NCBI RefSeq assembly: GCF_009930815.1 | Contig: NZ_CP022222.1 | Coordinates: 1,902,501-1,966,500 of the forward strand | DNA from: Bradyrhizobium sp. CCBAU 051011 | GTDB lineage: Bacteria > Pseudomonadota > Alphaproteobacteria > Rhizobiales > Xanthobacteraceae | Reading direction: 5' to 3' | DNA: 64,000 nucleotides | Part shown: positions 16,936-25,772 of the stretch, one piece after another | Layout: the number at the start of each line of letters is the position of its first letter | How positions within the stretch are numbered: position 1 is the first letter of the stretch | The notes under the pieces: model-generated | The model's input: the letters and a program-made list of their open reading frames with translations, nothing else | The model's database searches: none | What the model was told of the DNA's origin: nothing | Translations under genes and position numbers: made by a program

Positions 16936-18000
16936 ATGAGAAGACAAAAGCTTTCGAGACGCGAAATCCTGCAAGGCTCAGTTGCGCTTGCCGCAGGAAC
17001 CGTGTTCGCTTCCCCCTTGCGCGCCCAGGCGCCGGAGCCGGTTGCGGTCACGCCGGCACTGGTGGAGGCGGCGAAGAAGGAAGGCAAGCTGATCTTTTAT
17101 TCCTCGATGGATCTGCCGGTCGGCGAAAAGCTCGGCAAGGCATTCGAAGCGGCCTTTCCCGGCATCACCATTCAGATCGAGCGTTCCGGCTCGGAGCGGC
17201 TGTTTCAGCGGATCGACCAGGAGTTTGCCAGCAACATTCGCGCCGCCGATATCGTCAACTCCTCCGATGCCTCGCACTTCATCAGTTGGAAGAAGAACGG
17301 CTGGCTGATGCCGTTCGTGCCGGAGGATGTCGCCAAGCATTTTCCGCAAAGCTATCGCGATCCCGACGGCCTGTTCGCTACCTCGCGGGTGTGGCTGTCG
17401 TCGATCGCCTACAACACCAACCTGATAAAGCCGGAGGACGCGCCGAAGAGCTTTGCCGACCTGCTCGATCCCAAATGGTCGGGCAAGATGGTGAAGGGAC
17501 ATCCGGCCTATAGCGGCACCATCATGACCGCGACGTTCCAGATGGTGCGCGAGCTCGGCTGGGAATACATGGAAAAGCTCGCCAAGCAGCGCGTGATGCA
17601 GGTGCAGTCGTCGACCGATCCGCCGAAGAAGCTGTCGCTCGGCGAACGCGCCGTGATGGCCGACGGCAACGAATACGGCATCGTGCTTCTGAAGGAAGCC
17701 GGCCAGCCGGTCGAGCCGGTCTATCCGACCGAGGGCACGCCGACGATTTCGGGGCCGACCGGCATCTTCAAGACCGCGCAGCACCCCAACGCCGCAAAGC
17801 TGTTCCAGGCCTGGCTGCATACCCGCGAGACGCAACAGTTCTTTGTCGACTTCAGCGCGCAATATTCGGTTCATGCGCAGGTGCAGTCGAAGCCGGGCCG
17901 GAAGATTTCGGACATCAAGCTGATGAAGGAAGATGCAGAGGGCGTCGAGAAGATGACCGAAGAAATCAAGACGCGCTATGCGCGCCTGTTCAGGGTTTGA
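16936..18000 (+). CDS. ABC importer periplasmic binding protein (Fe3+-type)
   Basis: A 354-residue protein with a signal peptide that carries a twin-arginine-like start (LSRREILQGSVALAAG), cut near RAQAPEP. The mature part follows the bacterial binding-protein type 1 fold: LIFYSSMDLPVGEKL, VNSSDASHFISWKKNG, and a hinge near VWLSSIAYNTNLIKPEDAP. This is the pattern of iron(III)/AfuA-like and related solute binders, but the metal-binding Tyr pair is not certain, so the ligand could be another organic anion. GGGAGG lies 7 bases before ATG 16936. It sits 27 bases after the ATPase gene. Confidence 0.9.
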   Translation: MRRQKLSRREILQGSVALAAGTVFASPLRAQAPEPVAVTPALVEAAKKEGKLIFYSSMDLPVGEKLGKAFEAAFPGITIQIERSGSERLFQRIDQEFASNIRAADIVNSSDASHFISWKKNGWLMPFVPEDVAKHFPQSYRDPDGLFATSRVWLSSIAYNTNLIKPEDAPKSFADLLDPKWSGKMVKGHPAYSGTIMTATFQMVRELGWEYMEKLAKQRVMQVQSSTDPPKKLSLGERAVMADGNEYGIVLLKEAGQPVEPVYPTEGTPTISGPTGIFKTAQHPNAAKLFQAWLHTRETQQFFVDFSAQYSVHAQVQSKPGRKISDIKLMKEDAEGVEKMTEEIKTRYARLFRV

Positions 18001-18025
18001 GGATGCTGTCCGTCACGAACACCGC

Positions 18026-18108
18026 CGTCATTCCGGGATGGTCCGAAGGACCAGACCCGGAATCTCGAGATTCCGGGTTCGATGCTTCGCATCGCCCCGG
18101 AATGACGG
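18026..18108. repeat. Palindromic repeat with CTCGAGATTCCGGGT core, inside an operon (copy a)
   Basis: GTCATTCCGGGATGG opens and GCCCCGGAATGAC closes, with internal stems around GGTCCGAAGGACC, GGAATCTCGAGATTCC and GATGCTTCGCATC. It fills the gap between the binding-protein and permease genes of one ABC importer. Related copies lie at 24477-24559 and 25694-25768, also inside an operon. Confidence 0.75.
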
Positions 18109-18121
18109 AGAGAAACTTCGC

Positions 18122-19837
18122 ATGACCACCATCACCAGCACCGACGCGCCAAAATCCCGCATCGACGTCACGCGCCCCGTGTTGTGGCTGTTCGCCGCGT
18201 TCATGATCCTGCTGATCGTGCTGCCGCTGTCGTGGCTGATGGTCTACGCCTTCACCGACAAGGCGCGGCGGCCGACGCTGCAGAATTTCGTCACGCTGTT
18301 CACCGACCCCGCCTTTCTCGATCCCTTGCTGACGACCGCGATCATCGCCACCACGTCGGCGGCGATCTGCTGCCTGGTCGCCGCCCCGATCGGCTGGCTG
18401 GTGTCGCGCACCGACATGCCGGGGCGGCAGATCATCCGCGCGCTGGTGACGGCCTCGTTCGTGACGCCACCGTTTCTCGGCGCGGTCGCCTGGGAACTGC
18501 TGGCGGCGCCGAACAGCGGCATGCTGAACCAGCTCTATCGCTACCTCACCGGCGCCGAAGATCCCCTGTTCGATATCTATTCGCTGACCGGGCTGATCTT
18601 CGTGATCTCCTGCTACACCTTTCCGTTCGTGTTCGTGCTGGTCGCCAACGCGCTCGACAACATGCCGGGCGAACTGGAAGACGCTTCCGCCATTCTCGGC
18701 GGCAAGGCGTGGACCACGGCGCGGCGCGTCACGATTCCCTTGGCACTGCCCGCGCTGGTCGCCGGTGCGCTGATCGCCTTCCTGCAGGCGATGACGCTGT
18801 TCGGATCGCCTGCGATCCTGGCACTGCCTGCCGGCTTCCACACCATGACGACGAAGATCTGGAGCCTGTTCCAGTATCCGCCCAAGCTCGAATTGGCTGC
18901 AGCCGCCGCCGTGCCTTTATTGCTGCTGACGATCCTGCTGCTGCAGGGCCAAAAATTCCTGCTCGGCCGCCGCGGCTTTTCCGTGGTCGGCGGCAAGTAT
19001 GGCGCGCCGCGGCCGATCGAGATGGGAGGATGGCGCTGGGTGGCGCTGGCGTTCTGCCTCCTCGTGCTGCTCAATCCTGTGTTCCTGCCCTATTTCGCGC
19101 TGCTCAACGCGGCATTCTCCCCGAACGCGACCACGCTGGTGACGCCATCGACGGCCACGCTGCACAATATCGTGTTTGTGTTCACCGAATTGTCGTCGAC
19201 CCAGCTCGCACTGAAGAACACGGTGATCCTTGGCGCATCGACGGCGACCGTCGGCACAATCCTCGCGCTCGTGGTCGCCTATGTCACCACCCGCCGCGTG
19301 ATCGCGAGCCATCGCATGCTCGGCTTTCTCGCGACCGCCCCGGTCGCCGTGCCCGGTATCGTGCTCGGCGTCGGATTGTTCTTAAGTTACACGCGCCCGC
19401 CCTTCGTGCTCTACGGCACGCTGTGGATCCTGCTGCTGGCGTTTCTCACCATCAACCTGCCCTCGGCCTATCAGCAATTGCAGGCAGCGTTTGCGACCAT
19501 CCACCCCGAACTGGAAGACGCCAGCCGCATCCTCGGCGCGACACGGCTGCAGGCGCTACGCCAGATCACGGCGCCGCTGCTCCGTACCGGCGTGATCGCG
19601 ACCTGGTGCTTCATCTTCATCGGCGTGATGCGCGAACTATCCGCCGCGATCGTGCTGTTCACCTCGCAGACCAAGGTGCTGTCGGTTCTAATCTACGACC
19701 TCAATGAAAGCGGCGACCTGGCCGCGATTGCGGTGCTCGGCATCGCGATGCTGGTGATCACATTCACGGTGGTGCTGGCCGTGAACCGGATCCCGATGTT
19801 CGGTGGCGGCGCGGGGGCGAGGTTAAGGAATAGTTAG
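18122..19837 (+). CDS. ABC importer permease, two fused membrane domains (FbpB type)
   Basis: A 571-residue membrane protein with about 12 transmembrane helices and two permease domains fused in one chain, as in FbpB/SfuB iron permeases. Each half has the cytoplasmic EAA-like loop that contacts the ATPase: GELEDASAILGGKAWTTARR in the first and PELEDASRILGATRLQALRQ in the second. Start chosen at ATG 18122, directly after the palindromic repeat, with GGAGAGAAAC upstream; the frame is open further up through the repeat but without meaning. It moves the substrate delivered by the 16936 binding protein into the cell. Confidence 0.92.
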   Translation: MTTITSTDAPKSRIDVTRPVLWLFAAFMILLIVLPLSWLMVYAFTDKARRPTLQNFVTLFTDPAFLDPLLTTAIIATTSAAICCLVAAPIGWLVSRTDMPGRQIIRALVTASFVTPPFLGAVAWELLAAPNSGMLNQLYRYLTGAEDPLFDIYSLTGLIFVISCYTFPFVFVLVANALDNMPGELEDASAILGGKAWTTARRVTIPLALPALVAGALIAFLQAMTLFGSPAILALPAGFHTMTTKIWSLFQYPPKLELAAAAAVPLLLLTILLLQGQKFLLGRRGFSVVGGKYGAPRPIEMGGWRWVALAFCLLVLLNPVFLPYFALLNAAFSPNATTLVTPSTATLHNIVFVFTELSSTQLALKNTVILGASTATVGTILALVVAYVTTRRVIASHRMLGFLATAPVAVPGIVLGVGLFLSYTRPPFVLYGTLWILLLAFLTINLPSAYQQLQAAFATIHPELEDASRILGATRLQALRQITAPLLRTGVIATWCFIFIGVMRELSAAIVLFTSQTKVLSVLIYDLNESGDLAAIAVLGIAMLVITFTVVLAVNRIPMFGGGAGARLRNS

Positions 19838-19848
19838 GCTGTCTACCA

Positions 19849-19932
19849 GTCATTGCGAGGAGCGAAGCGACGAAGCAATCCATCTATCCGTTATGCTGCG
19901 CGATGGATTGCTTCGCTTCGCTCGCAATGACG
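19849..19932. repeat. Palindromic repeat GTCATTGCGAG ... CTCGCAATGAC
   Basis: GTCATTGCGAGGAGCGAAGC at one end pairs with GCTTCGCTCGCAATGAC at the other; inner GAAGCAATCCATC pairs with GATGGATTGCTTC. 84 bases, 11 bases after the permease stop, ahead of the oligopeptidase gene. It probably marks the operon end. Confidence 0.7.
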
Positions 19933-20006
19933 GCCTGCAGGCATCTAGTAATCCGCCACATTCACCCCGATATAAGGCCCAATCATTGAGCCTGACGAGG
20001 AACCGC

Positions 20007-22124
20007 GTGACCCAAGCCGCCACCAAAAAGCCTGCCCTATCGCCGCCCATCGCCTCGCGCCGCCCGTATACCTTCACCACGCACGGCATCGCGGTGACGG
20101 ACGATTACGCCTGGCTGAAAGACGCCCGATGGCAGGAAGTGCTGCGCGATCCCTCGATCCTGGATCCGGATATCAGAAAATATCTGGAAGCCGAAAACGA
20201 CTACACCGAGAGCCTGCTCGGCCATACCGCGCCGTTGCAGAAGAAGCTGGTCGCGGAGATGCGCGGACGGATCAAGGAAGACGATTCCAGCGTGCCGGCG
20301 CCGGACGGTCCGTTTGCATACTTGCGAAAGTTCCGTGAGGGCGGGCAGCACGAGATGTTTGGCCGCACGCCGCGCGATGGCGGCGATGTGGAGATCGTGC
20401 TCGACGGCGATGCGCTGGCCAAGGATCATGAATATTTCAAGTTCGGCAGCGCGCGGCATTCGCATGACCATAAGCTCCAGGCATGGAGCGCCGACACCAA
20501 GGGCTCGGAATATTTCTCGATCCGCGTGCGCGACTGGGCCACGGGTACCGATCGCGACGATCTCGTCGAGGAGACCGACGGCGGCATCGTCTGGAGCAAG
20601 GATTGCCAGAGCTTCTTCTATGTGAAGCTCGACGACAACCATCGGCCGATGCAGGTGTGGCGGCACCGGCTTGGCACGAAGCAGGCCGACGATACGCTTG
20701 TTTATGAAGAGCAGGATTCCGGCTGGTTCACCCATCTGCATGAAAGCTCGTCCGGGCGCTTTTGCGTGATCGCAGGCGGCGACCACGAAACCTCGGAGCA
20801 GCGGCTGATCGATCTCGCCAACCCCGAAGCGCCGCCGCGGCTGGTCGCCGCGCGCGAGGAAGGCGTGCAATATTCGATTGCCGACCGCGGCGATGAACTG
20901 TTCATCCTCACCAATGCGGACGATGCCATCGACTTCAAGGTCGTCACCGCGCCGCTCGCCTCGCCAGAACGTGCCAACTGGCGCGACCTGATCCCGTATC
21001 GTGAGGGCGTTTACGTGCTCGATGTCGAGCTCTATGCCGGCCACATGGTGCGGCTGGAGCGCGCCAATGCGCTGCCCGCGATCATCATCCGGGATCTGGC
21101 GACCGGAGAAGAGCACGCCATCGCCTTCGATGAAGCGGCCTACTCGCTCGACACCATGGGCAGCTACGAATTCGAGACAACGAATTTGCGATTTTCTTAT
21201 TCGTCGATGACGACGCCGGCTGAAGTCTATGACTACGACATGGCGACGCGGGCGCGCGTATTGCGCAAGCGGCAGGAAATCCCGTCGGGCCACAACCCGG
21301 CCGACTACGTCACCACGCGCATCATGGCGACCTCGCATGACGGCGCGCAGGTGCCGGTCTCGATCCTGCACCGCAAGGACCTGGTGCGCGACGGAAGCGC
21401 GCCGCTATTGCTCTACGGCTACGGCTCCTACGGGATGGCGATGCCGGCGTCGTTTGCAGCCAATCGGCTGTCGCTGGTCGATCGTGGTTTTGTCTACGCG
21501 ATCGCGCATATCCGCGGCGGCGCGGACAAGGGTTGGGGCTGGTATCTCGATGGCAAGCGCGAGAAGAAGACGAATTCGTTCGATGATTTCGCCGCCGCGG
21601 GCCGCGCGCTGATCGAGGCGAAATACACGAATGCAAAACGTATCGTCGGCCATGGCGGCAGCGCGGGCGGTATGCTGATGGGCGCGGTCGCCAACCGATC
21701 AGGCGAGTTGTTCGCCGGCATCGTCGCGGAGGTGCCGTTCGTCGACGTGCTGAATACGATGCTCGACGACACGCTGCCGCTGACGCCGCCGGAATGGCCG
21801 GAATGGGGCAACCCGATCGAGAGTGAGAAGGATTTCCGCACCATTTTGTCCTATTCGCCCTACGATAACCTTCAGGCCAAGGACTATCCGGCGATCCTTG
21901 CGATGGGCGGACTGACCGATCCGCGCGTCACCTATTGGGAGCCGGCGAAATGGATCGCGCGGCTGCGCGCCACGATGAGCGGCGGCGGCCCGGTGCTGCT
22001 GCGCACCAACATGGGCGCCGGCCACGGTGGCGCATCCGGGCGCTTCAACCGGCTGGATGAAGTCGCGATCGCCTATGCGTTCGCGCTGTGGGCGGTGGGA
22101 TTGGCGGAGAAGGCGAAGGTCTAA
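20007..22124 (+). CDS. ptrB: Oligopeptidase B-like S9 family serine peptidase
   Basis: A 705-residue cytoplasmic peptidase. The N-terminal seven-bladed propeller begins at DDYAWLKDARWQEVLRDP; the C-terminal alpha/beta hydrolase domain holds the catalytic Ser in GHGGSAGGMLMG, Asp in GGLTDPRVTYWEPAKW and His in NMGAGHGGASGRF. This family cuts short peptides after basic residues. The start is the GTG at 20007, preceded by GACGAGG, giving the usual length of about 700; the frame runs up to 19893 through a repeat, which is unlikely to be translated. The gene appears to be on its own. Confidence 0.9.
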   Translation: MTQAATKKPALSPPIASRRPYTFTTHGIAVTDDYAWLKDARWQEVLRDPSILDPDIRKYLEAENDYTESLLGHTAPLQKKLVAEMRGRIKEDDSSVPAPDGPFAYLRKFREGGQHEMFGRTPRDGGDVEIVLDGDALAKDHEYFKFGSARHSHDHKLQAWSADTKGSEYFSIRVRDWATGTDRDDLVEETDGGIVWSKDCQSFFYVKLDDNHRPMQVWRHRLGTKQADDTLVYEEQDSGWFTHLHESSSGRFCVIAGGDHETSEQRLIDLANPEAPPRLVAAREEGVQYSIADRGDELFILTNADDAIDFKVVTAPLASPERANWRDLIPYREGVYVLDVELYAGHMVRLERANALPAIIIRDLATGEEHAIAFDEAAYSLDTMGSYEFETTNLRFSYSSMTTPAEVYDYDMATRARVLRKRQEIPSGHNPADYVTTRIMATSHDGAQVPVSILHRKDLVRDGSAPLLLYGYGSYGMAMPASFAANRLSLVDRGFVYAIAHIRGGADKGWGWYLDGKREKKTNSFDDFAAAGRALIEAKYTNAKRIVGHGGSAGGMLMGAVANRSGELFAGIVAEVPFVDVLNTMLDDTLPLTPPEWPEWGNPIESEKDFRTILSYSPYDNLQAKDYPAILAMGGLTDPRVTYWEPAKWIARLRATMSGGGPVLLRTNMGAGHGGASGRFNRLDEVAIAYAFALWAVGLAEKAKV

Positions 22125-22233
22125 ATTGATCCCGATGGACTGAGGATTATCTGGGTACGATCAGACGGGACTTCATTAGGCATGAAGGCGCGTGGCTGGC
22201 CACGCGCCTATAGCGACGACCTGAATCATCGCC

Positions 22234-23676
22234 TCACGGCATCGTGTAGGCCGTCTTCACCGTCGTATAAAATTCGGCGGCATAGCGGCCCTGCTCGCGG
22301 GCGCCGAAGCTGGAGCCTTTTCGGCCACCGAACGGCACGTGGTAATCGACGCCGGCGATCGGCAGATTGACCATCACCATGCCGGCTTCGGAATTGCGCT
22401 TGTAGTCGCTGGCGTATTTCAGGCTGGTGGTGCAGATGCCGGATGACAGGCCGAAATCGGTGTCGTTCGCGGTCGCCAGCGCTTCGGCATAATCCTTGAC
22501 CCGGATGACCGCGGCCACCGGCCCAAAGATCTCCTCGCGCGCAATCCGCATCTTGTTGCTCACATCGGTGAACAACGCCGGCTGCAGGTAGAAGCCGGGC
22601 GCCTCGCGGTTGAGCCGCTCGCCGCCGAAGGCGAGCTTGGCGCCTTCGTCCTTGCCGATGCTGATATATTTGAGGTCCTGATCGAGCTGGCTCTGATCGA
22701 CGACGGGGCCGATATCGGTGCCGGCCTTCACCGCGTCATCAACCTTCAGGCCGCGCATCCGCTCGGTTAGGGCCTCGACGAATTTGTCGTGAATGCCTGA
22801 TGTGACGATCAGCCGCGAGGCGGCGGTGCAGCGCTGGCCGGTGGAAAAGAACGCGCTGTTGGCGGCGCATTCCACGGCGACCTTCAGATCCGCGTCGTCG
22901 AGCACGACCAGCGGATTCTTACCACCCATTTCGAGCTGAAACTTCTTCATCGGCCGCGAGGCGATGCAGGCCGCAGCCACCTTCTGGCCGGTGGCCACCG
23001 AGCCGGTGAAGCTGATCGCGGCAACATCGGGATGCTCAAGCAGGACCGCGCCGACTTCCGAGCCGCGCCCGATCACAAGGTTGAGCACGCCCTTGGGCAG
23101 GCCGGCGCGATGCAGGATATCGACCAGCGCCCAGGTCGAGCCCGGAACAAGATCTGCAGGCTTGATCACCACGGTATTGCCATAGGCCAAAGCCGGGGCG
23201 ATCTTCCAGGCCGGAATGGCGATCGGGAAATTCCACGGCGTGATCAGGCCGACAACACCCAGCGCTTCGCGTGTAATCTCGATGTCGATGTCGGGGCGCA
23301 CGGAAGCCAGTTTCTCACCGGCCATCCGCAGGCATTCGCCGGCAAAGAACGCAAAGATCTGGCCGGCGCGCGCGACTTCGCCGACGCCTTCCGGCAGCGT
23401 CTTGCCTTCCTCGCGTGACAACAGCCGGCCCAGTTCGTCCTTGCGGGCCAGGATTTCGTCCGACGCCTTTTTCAGGATGTCGTAGCGCGCTTGCGGCGTC
23501 GATCGCGACCATGCCGGAAACGCCGCTTTGGCAGCCGCAATCGCAGCCTCGGCTTGCGCACGCGTGCCGCGCACGGCTTCGCCGACGATGTCCTTGGTAT
23601 CGGATGGATTGACGTTCGGCGCGCGAGCGCCATCGGACAACCATTCGCCGTCGATCAGATTGTTGAACATCAGCAT
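22234..23676 (-). CDS. Aldehyde dehydrogenase (alpha-ketoglutarate semialdehyde type)
   Basis: A 480-residue NAD(P)-dependent dehydrogenase. The cofactor region contains VVGLITPWNFPIAIPAWKIA and KPADLVPG, the general base Glu is in LEMGGKNP and the catalytic Cys in FFSTGQRCTAASR. Length and the C-terminal GVDYHVPFGGRKGSSFGAREQG match semialdehyde dehydrogenases of sugar-acid pathways, which oxidise 2-oxoglutarate semialdehyde to 2-oxoglutarate. GGAGAG precedes ATG 23676. It is the last gene of the minus-strand catabolic operon, 57 bases after the RraA-like gene. The precise aldehyde is inferred from the neighbours. Confidence 0.88.
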   Translation of the reverse strand: MLMFNNLIDGEWLSDGARAPNVNPSDTKDIVGEAVRGTRAQAEAAIAAAKAAFPAWSRSTPQARYDILKKASDEILARKDELGRLLSREEGKTLPEGVGEVARAGQIFAFFAGECLRMAGEKLASVRPDIDIEITREALGVVGLITPWNFPIAIPAWKIAPALAYGNTVVIKPADLVPGSTWALVDILHRAGLPKGVLNLVIGRGSEVGAVLLEHPDVAAISFTGSVATGQKVAAACIASRPMKKFQLEMGGKNPLVVLDDADLKVAVECAANSAFFSTGQRCTAASRLIVTSGIHDKFVEALTERMRGLKVDDAVKAGTDIGPVVDQSQLDQDLKYISIGKDEGAKLAFGGERLNREAPGFYLQPALFTDVSNKMRIAREEIFGPVAAVIRVKDYAEALATANDTDFGLSSGICTTSLKYASDYKRNSEAGMVMVNLPIAGVDYHVPFGGRKGSSFGAREQGRYAAEFYTTVKTAYTMP

Positions 23677-23733
23677 GGTGGTCTCTCCACTGTTACGTCG
23701 TTTTTGGATCCCGCGTCCGGCGGGAATAGAAGA

Positions 23734-24453
23734 CTATCGTCCGTTGGCCTTGCGCCAAGCAGCAAAATCCTTCGACGTCTGCTCGTCGGTTGCGGGATAG
23801 AGGCCGAGAATCGAGCGGCCCTTGCGCACCTCCTCGGTAACAAAATCCTCGAACGCCGTCATCTCGACCGCTTCATCCGCGATTTCGTCGGCGAGGTGTG
23901 CGGGGATCACGATGACGCCGTCCGCATCACCCAGGATGACGTCGCCGGGAAACACCGGCGCGTCACCGCAGCCGATCGGCACGTTGATCTCGATCGCCTG
24001 ATGCAGCGTCAGATTGGTCGGCGCGCTCGGGCGGTGGTGATAGGCGGGAAAGCCGAGAGCCGCGATTTCAGCGGAATCACGGAAGCCGCCATCGGTGATC
24101 ACGCCGGCACAGCCGCGCTGCATCAGCCGCGTCACCAGGATGGCGCCGGCCGACGCGGCACGCGCGTCCTTGCGGCTGTCCATCACCAGCACCGCGCCCG
24201 GCGGGCAATCCTCGACTGCCTTGCGCTGCGGATGGGCGCGATCACGAAACACGTCGATCTTGTTGAGGTCCTCGCGCGCCGGCATGTAGCGCAGCGTAAA
24301 GGCCTCGCCGACCAGCACCGGCTGGTTCGGGCCGATGGGATGCACATCCTGGATCATCTGGATGCGGAAGCCGCGCTTGAACAGCGCGGTGGCGACGGTG
24401 GCGGTGGAGACGGTCTTGAGTTTGTTGCGGGTGGCGTCGCTCAGTTTTGTCAT
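23734..24453 (-). CDS. RraA-like / HMG aldolase family protein
   Basis: A 239-residue protein of the RraA-like fold. Motifs GAILVTRLMQRGCAGVITDG and FRDSAEIAALGFPAY hold the Arg and Asp that in 4-hydroxy-4-methyl-2-oxoglutarate aldolases bind substrate and metal; GDVILGDADGVIVIP follows. Such proteins are either 2-oxo-acid aldolases/decarboxylases or RNase E inhibitors; inside a sugar-acid operon the aldolase or decarboxylase role is more likely. The chosen ATG at 24453 drops seven residues encoded upstream by a weak alternative start. A palindromic repeat lies between this gene and the preceding lactonase gene. Confidence 0.82.
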   Translation of the reverse strand: MTKLSDATRNKLKTVSTATVATALFKRGFRIQMIQDVHPIGPNQPVLVGEAFTLRYMPAREDLNKIDVFRDRAHPQRKAVEDCPPGAVLVMDSRKDARAASAGAILVTRLMQRGCAGVITDGGFRDSAEIAALGFPAYHHRPSAPTNLTLHQAIEINVPIGCGDAPVFPGDVILGDADGVIVIPAHLADEIADEAVEMTAFEDFVTEEVRKGRSILGLYPATDEQTSKDFAAWRKANGR

Positions 24454-24476
24454 GGTCCTTCGCATTCCTTTCATCC

Positions 24477-24559
24477 GTCATTCCGGAGCGCTCGCGTCAG
24501 CGAGCGAATCCGGAATCTCGAGATTCCGGGTCTGGTCCTTCGGACCATCCCGGAATGAC
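24477..24559. repeat. Palindromic repeat with CTCGAGATTCCGGGT core (copy b)
   Basis: GTCATTCCGGAGCG opens and CATCCCGGAATGAC closes; internal GGAATCTCGAGATTCC and GGTCCTTCGGACC stems. It fills the gap between the lactonase and RraA-like genes of the catabolic operon. Confidence 0.75.
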
Positions 24560-24567
24560 AACAACAC

Positions 24568-25659
24568 TCACACCGCCCCGTGCGCTTCCACATACAGCGC
24601 GTAGACCGAGTGGCAGCTCGTCATGTAGAGGCGGTTGTTCTTCGGGCCGCCGAAGGTGAGGTTGGCGCAACGCTCCGGCAAGCGGATGTGGGCGAGCGGC
24701 TTCCCGGCGGGGCTGAACACCATCACGCCGTCGAGATCTTCCGACTTGCCCTTGAGCTGGAACACCTTTCGGCCGCCGACCTCGGTCGGCTCGGATTGCA
24801 GCGCGCCGTTGGAGCCCCAGCCGCACCACAGATTGCCGTCGCGGTCGACGCGGAAACCATCGAGCGCGCCCTGATCGGCGGCATCGATCAGCTTGGTCTT
24901 GTTGCCGACCGTGCCGTCATCGTTGACGTCAAAGCTCCAGATGCTGCGGTTCGGCGTGCCCTTCCACTCCACCACATAGAGCTTCTTCTCGTCCGGCGAG
25001 AAGGCGAGGCCGTTGGGATTGAAGATGTCGGTGATAACCGCCGAGAGCTTGCCGTCCTTGGTCAGGCGATAGACGTTGGTGGTGGCCTGTTCCGGCTTTT
25101 CCTTCTTGCCTTCCCACTCGCCATTGATGCCGAACAAGGGATCGGTGAACCAGATAGTGTCGTCGGACTTGACCACGATGTCGTTCGGCGCGTTCAGCCG
25201 CTTGCCCTCGAACTTGTCGACCAGCACCGTGATCTTGCCGTCCTTCTCGGTGCGGGTGACGCGGCGGGTGACCGAATGCTCGCAGGTGACGAGACGGCCC
25301 TGCCGGTCGCGGGCGTTGCCGTTGGCATAGTTGGCGTTGGCGCGGAAGACCGAAGTCTGGTTGGTCTTCTCGTCGAACTTCATGATGCGGTTGTTGGGAA
25401 TGTCGGAGAACAGGAGATAGCCGCCTTCGGGGAAGTAGGCCGGCCCTTCTGCCCAGCGCATGCCGGTGGCGACCTGCTCGACCGTCGACGAATAGATCCG
25501 GTATTTTGCGAAGCTCGGATCGAGGATCTGCACCGCCGGATCGGGATAACGCTGGTTCGGCGTGAACGGAAACGATTGTGCGCCGGCTGCACGGGAAAGA
25601 AGCGTGGAAGCGGCAGCGGTGCCTGCGCCTGCGATTAGATTGCGTCGGCTCATATTCAT
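24568..25659 (-). CDS. SMP-30/gluconolactonase family lactonase, exported
   Basis: A 363-residue protein with a twin-arginine-type signal (MSRRNLIAGAGTAAAS) cut near GAQSFPF. The mature part is a six-bladed propeller: MRWAEGPAYFPEGGYLLFSD carries the metal-binding Glu, RLNAPNDIVVKSDDTIWFTD the Asn/Asp pair, and PNGLAFSPDEKKLYVVEW a further Asn. SMP-30 enzymes open sugar lactones to sugar acids using a divalent metal. GGGGAGG sits 7 bases before ATG 25659. Export suggests the lactone is opened in the periplasm before uptake by the operon's ABC importer; that order is inference. Confidence 0.88.
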   Translation of the reverse strand: MNMSRRNLIAGAGTAAASTLLSRAAGAQSFPFTPNQRYPDPAVQILDPSFAKYRIYSSTVEQVATGMRWAEGPAYFPEGGYLLFSDIPNNRIMKFDEKTNQTSVFRANANYANGNARDRQGRLVTCEHSVTRRVTRTEKDGKITVLVDKFEGKRLNAPNDIVVKSDDTIWFTDPLFGINGEWEGKKEKPEQATTNVYRLTKDGKLSAVITDIFNPNGLAFSPDEKKLYVVEWKGTPNRSIWSFDVNDDGTVGNKTKLIDAADQGALDGFRVDRDGNLWCGWGSNGALQSEPTEVGGRKVFQLKGKSEDLDGVMVFSPAGKPLAHIRLPERCANLTFGGPKNNRLYMTSCHSVYALYVEAHGAV

Positions 25660-25693
25660 TTGTCGTCCTCCCCTGCGATGTTTTTGTTTGGCG

Positions 25694-25768
25694 GTCATTC
25701 CGGGGCGATGCGAAGCATCGAACCCGGAATCTCGAGGTTCCGGGTTCGCTTCGCGCCCCGGAACGACG
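25694..25768. repeat. Palindromic repeat with CTCGAGGTTCCGGGT core (copy c)
   Basis: GTCATTCCGGGGCGATGCG opens and CGCCCCGGAACGAC closes; inner GATGCGAAGCATC stem. It occupies the gap between the dehydratase and lactonase genes of the catabolic operon. Confidence 0.75.
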
Positions 25769-25772
25769 ACGG

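Noticed and set aside
19893..20006. N-terminal extension of the oligopeptidase
   Set aside because: The frame runs through a palindromic repeat; GTG 20007 has a ribosome site and gives the family length.
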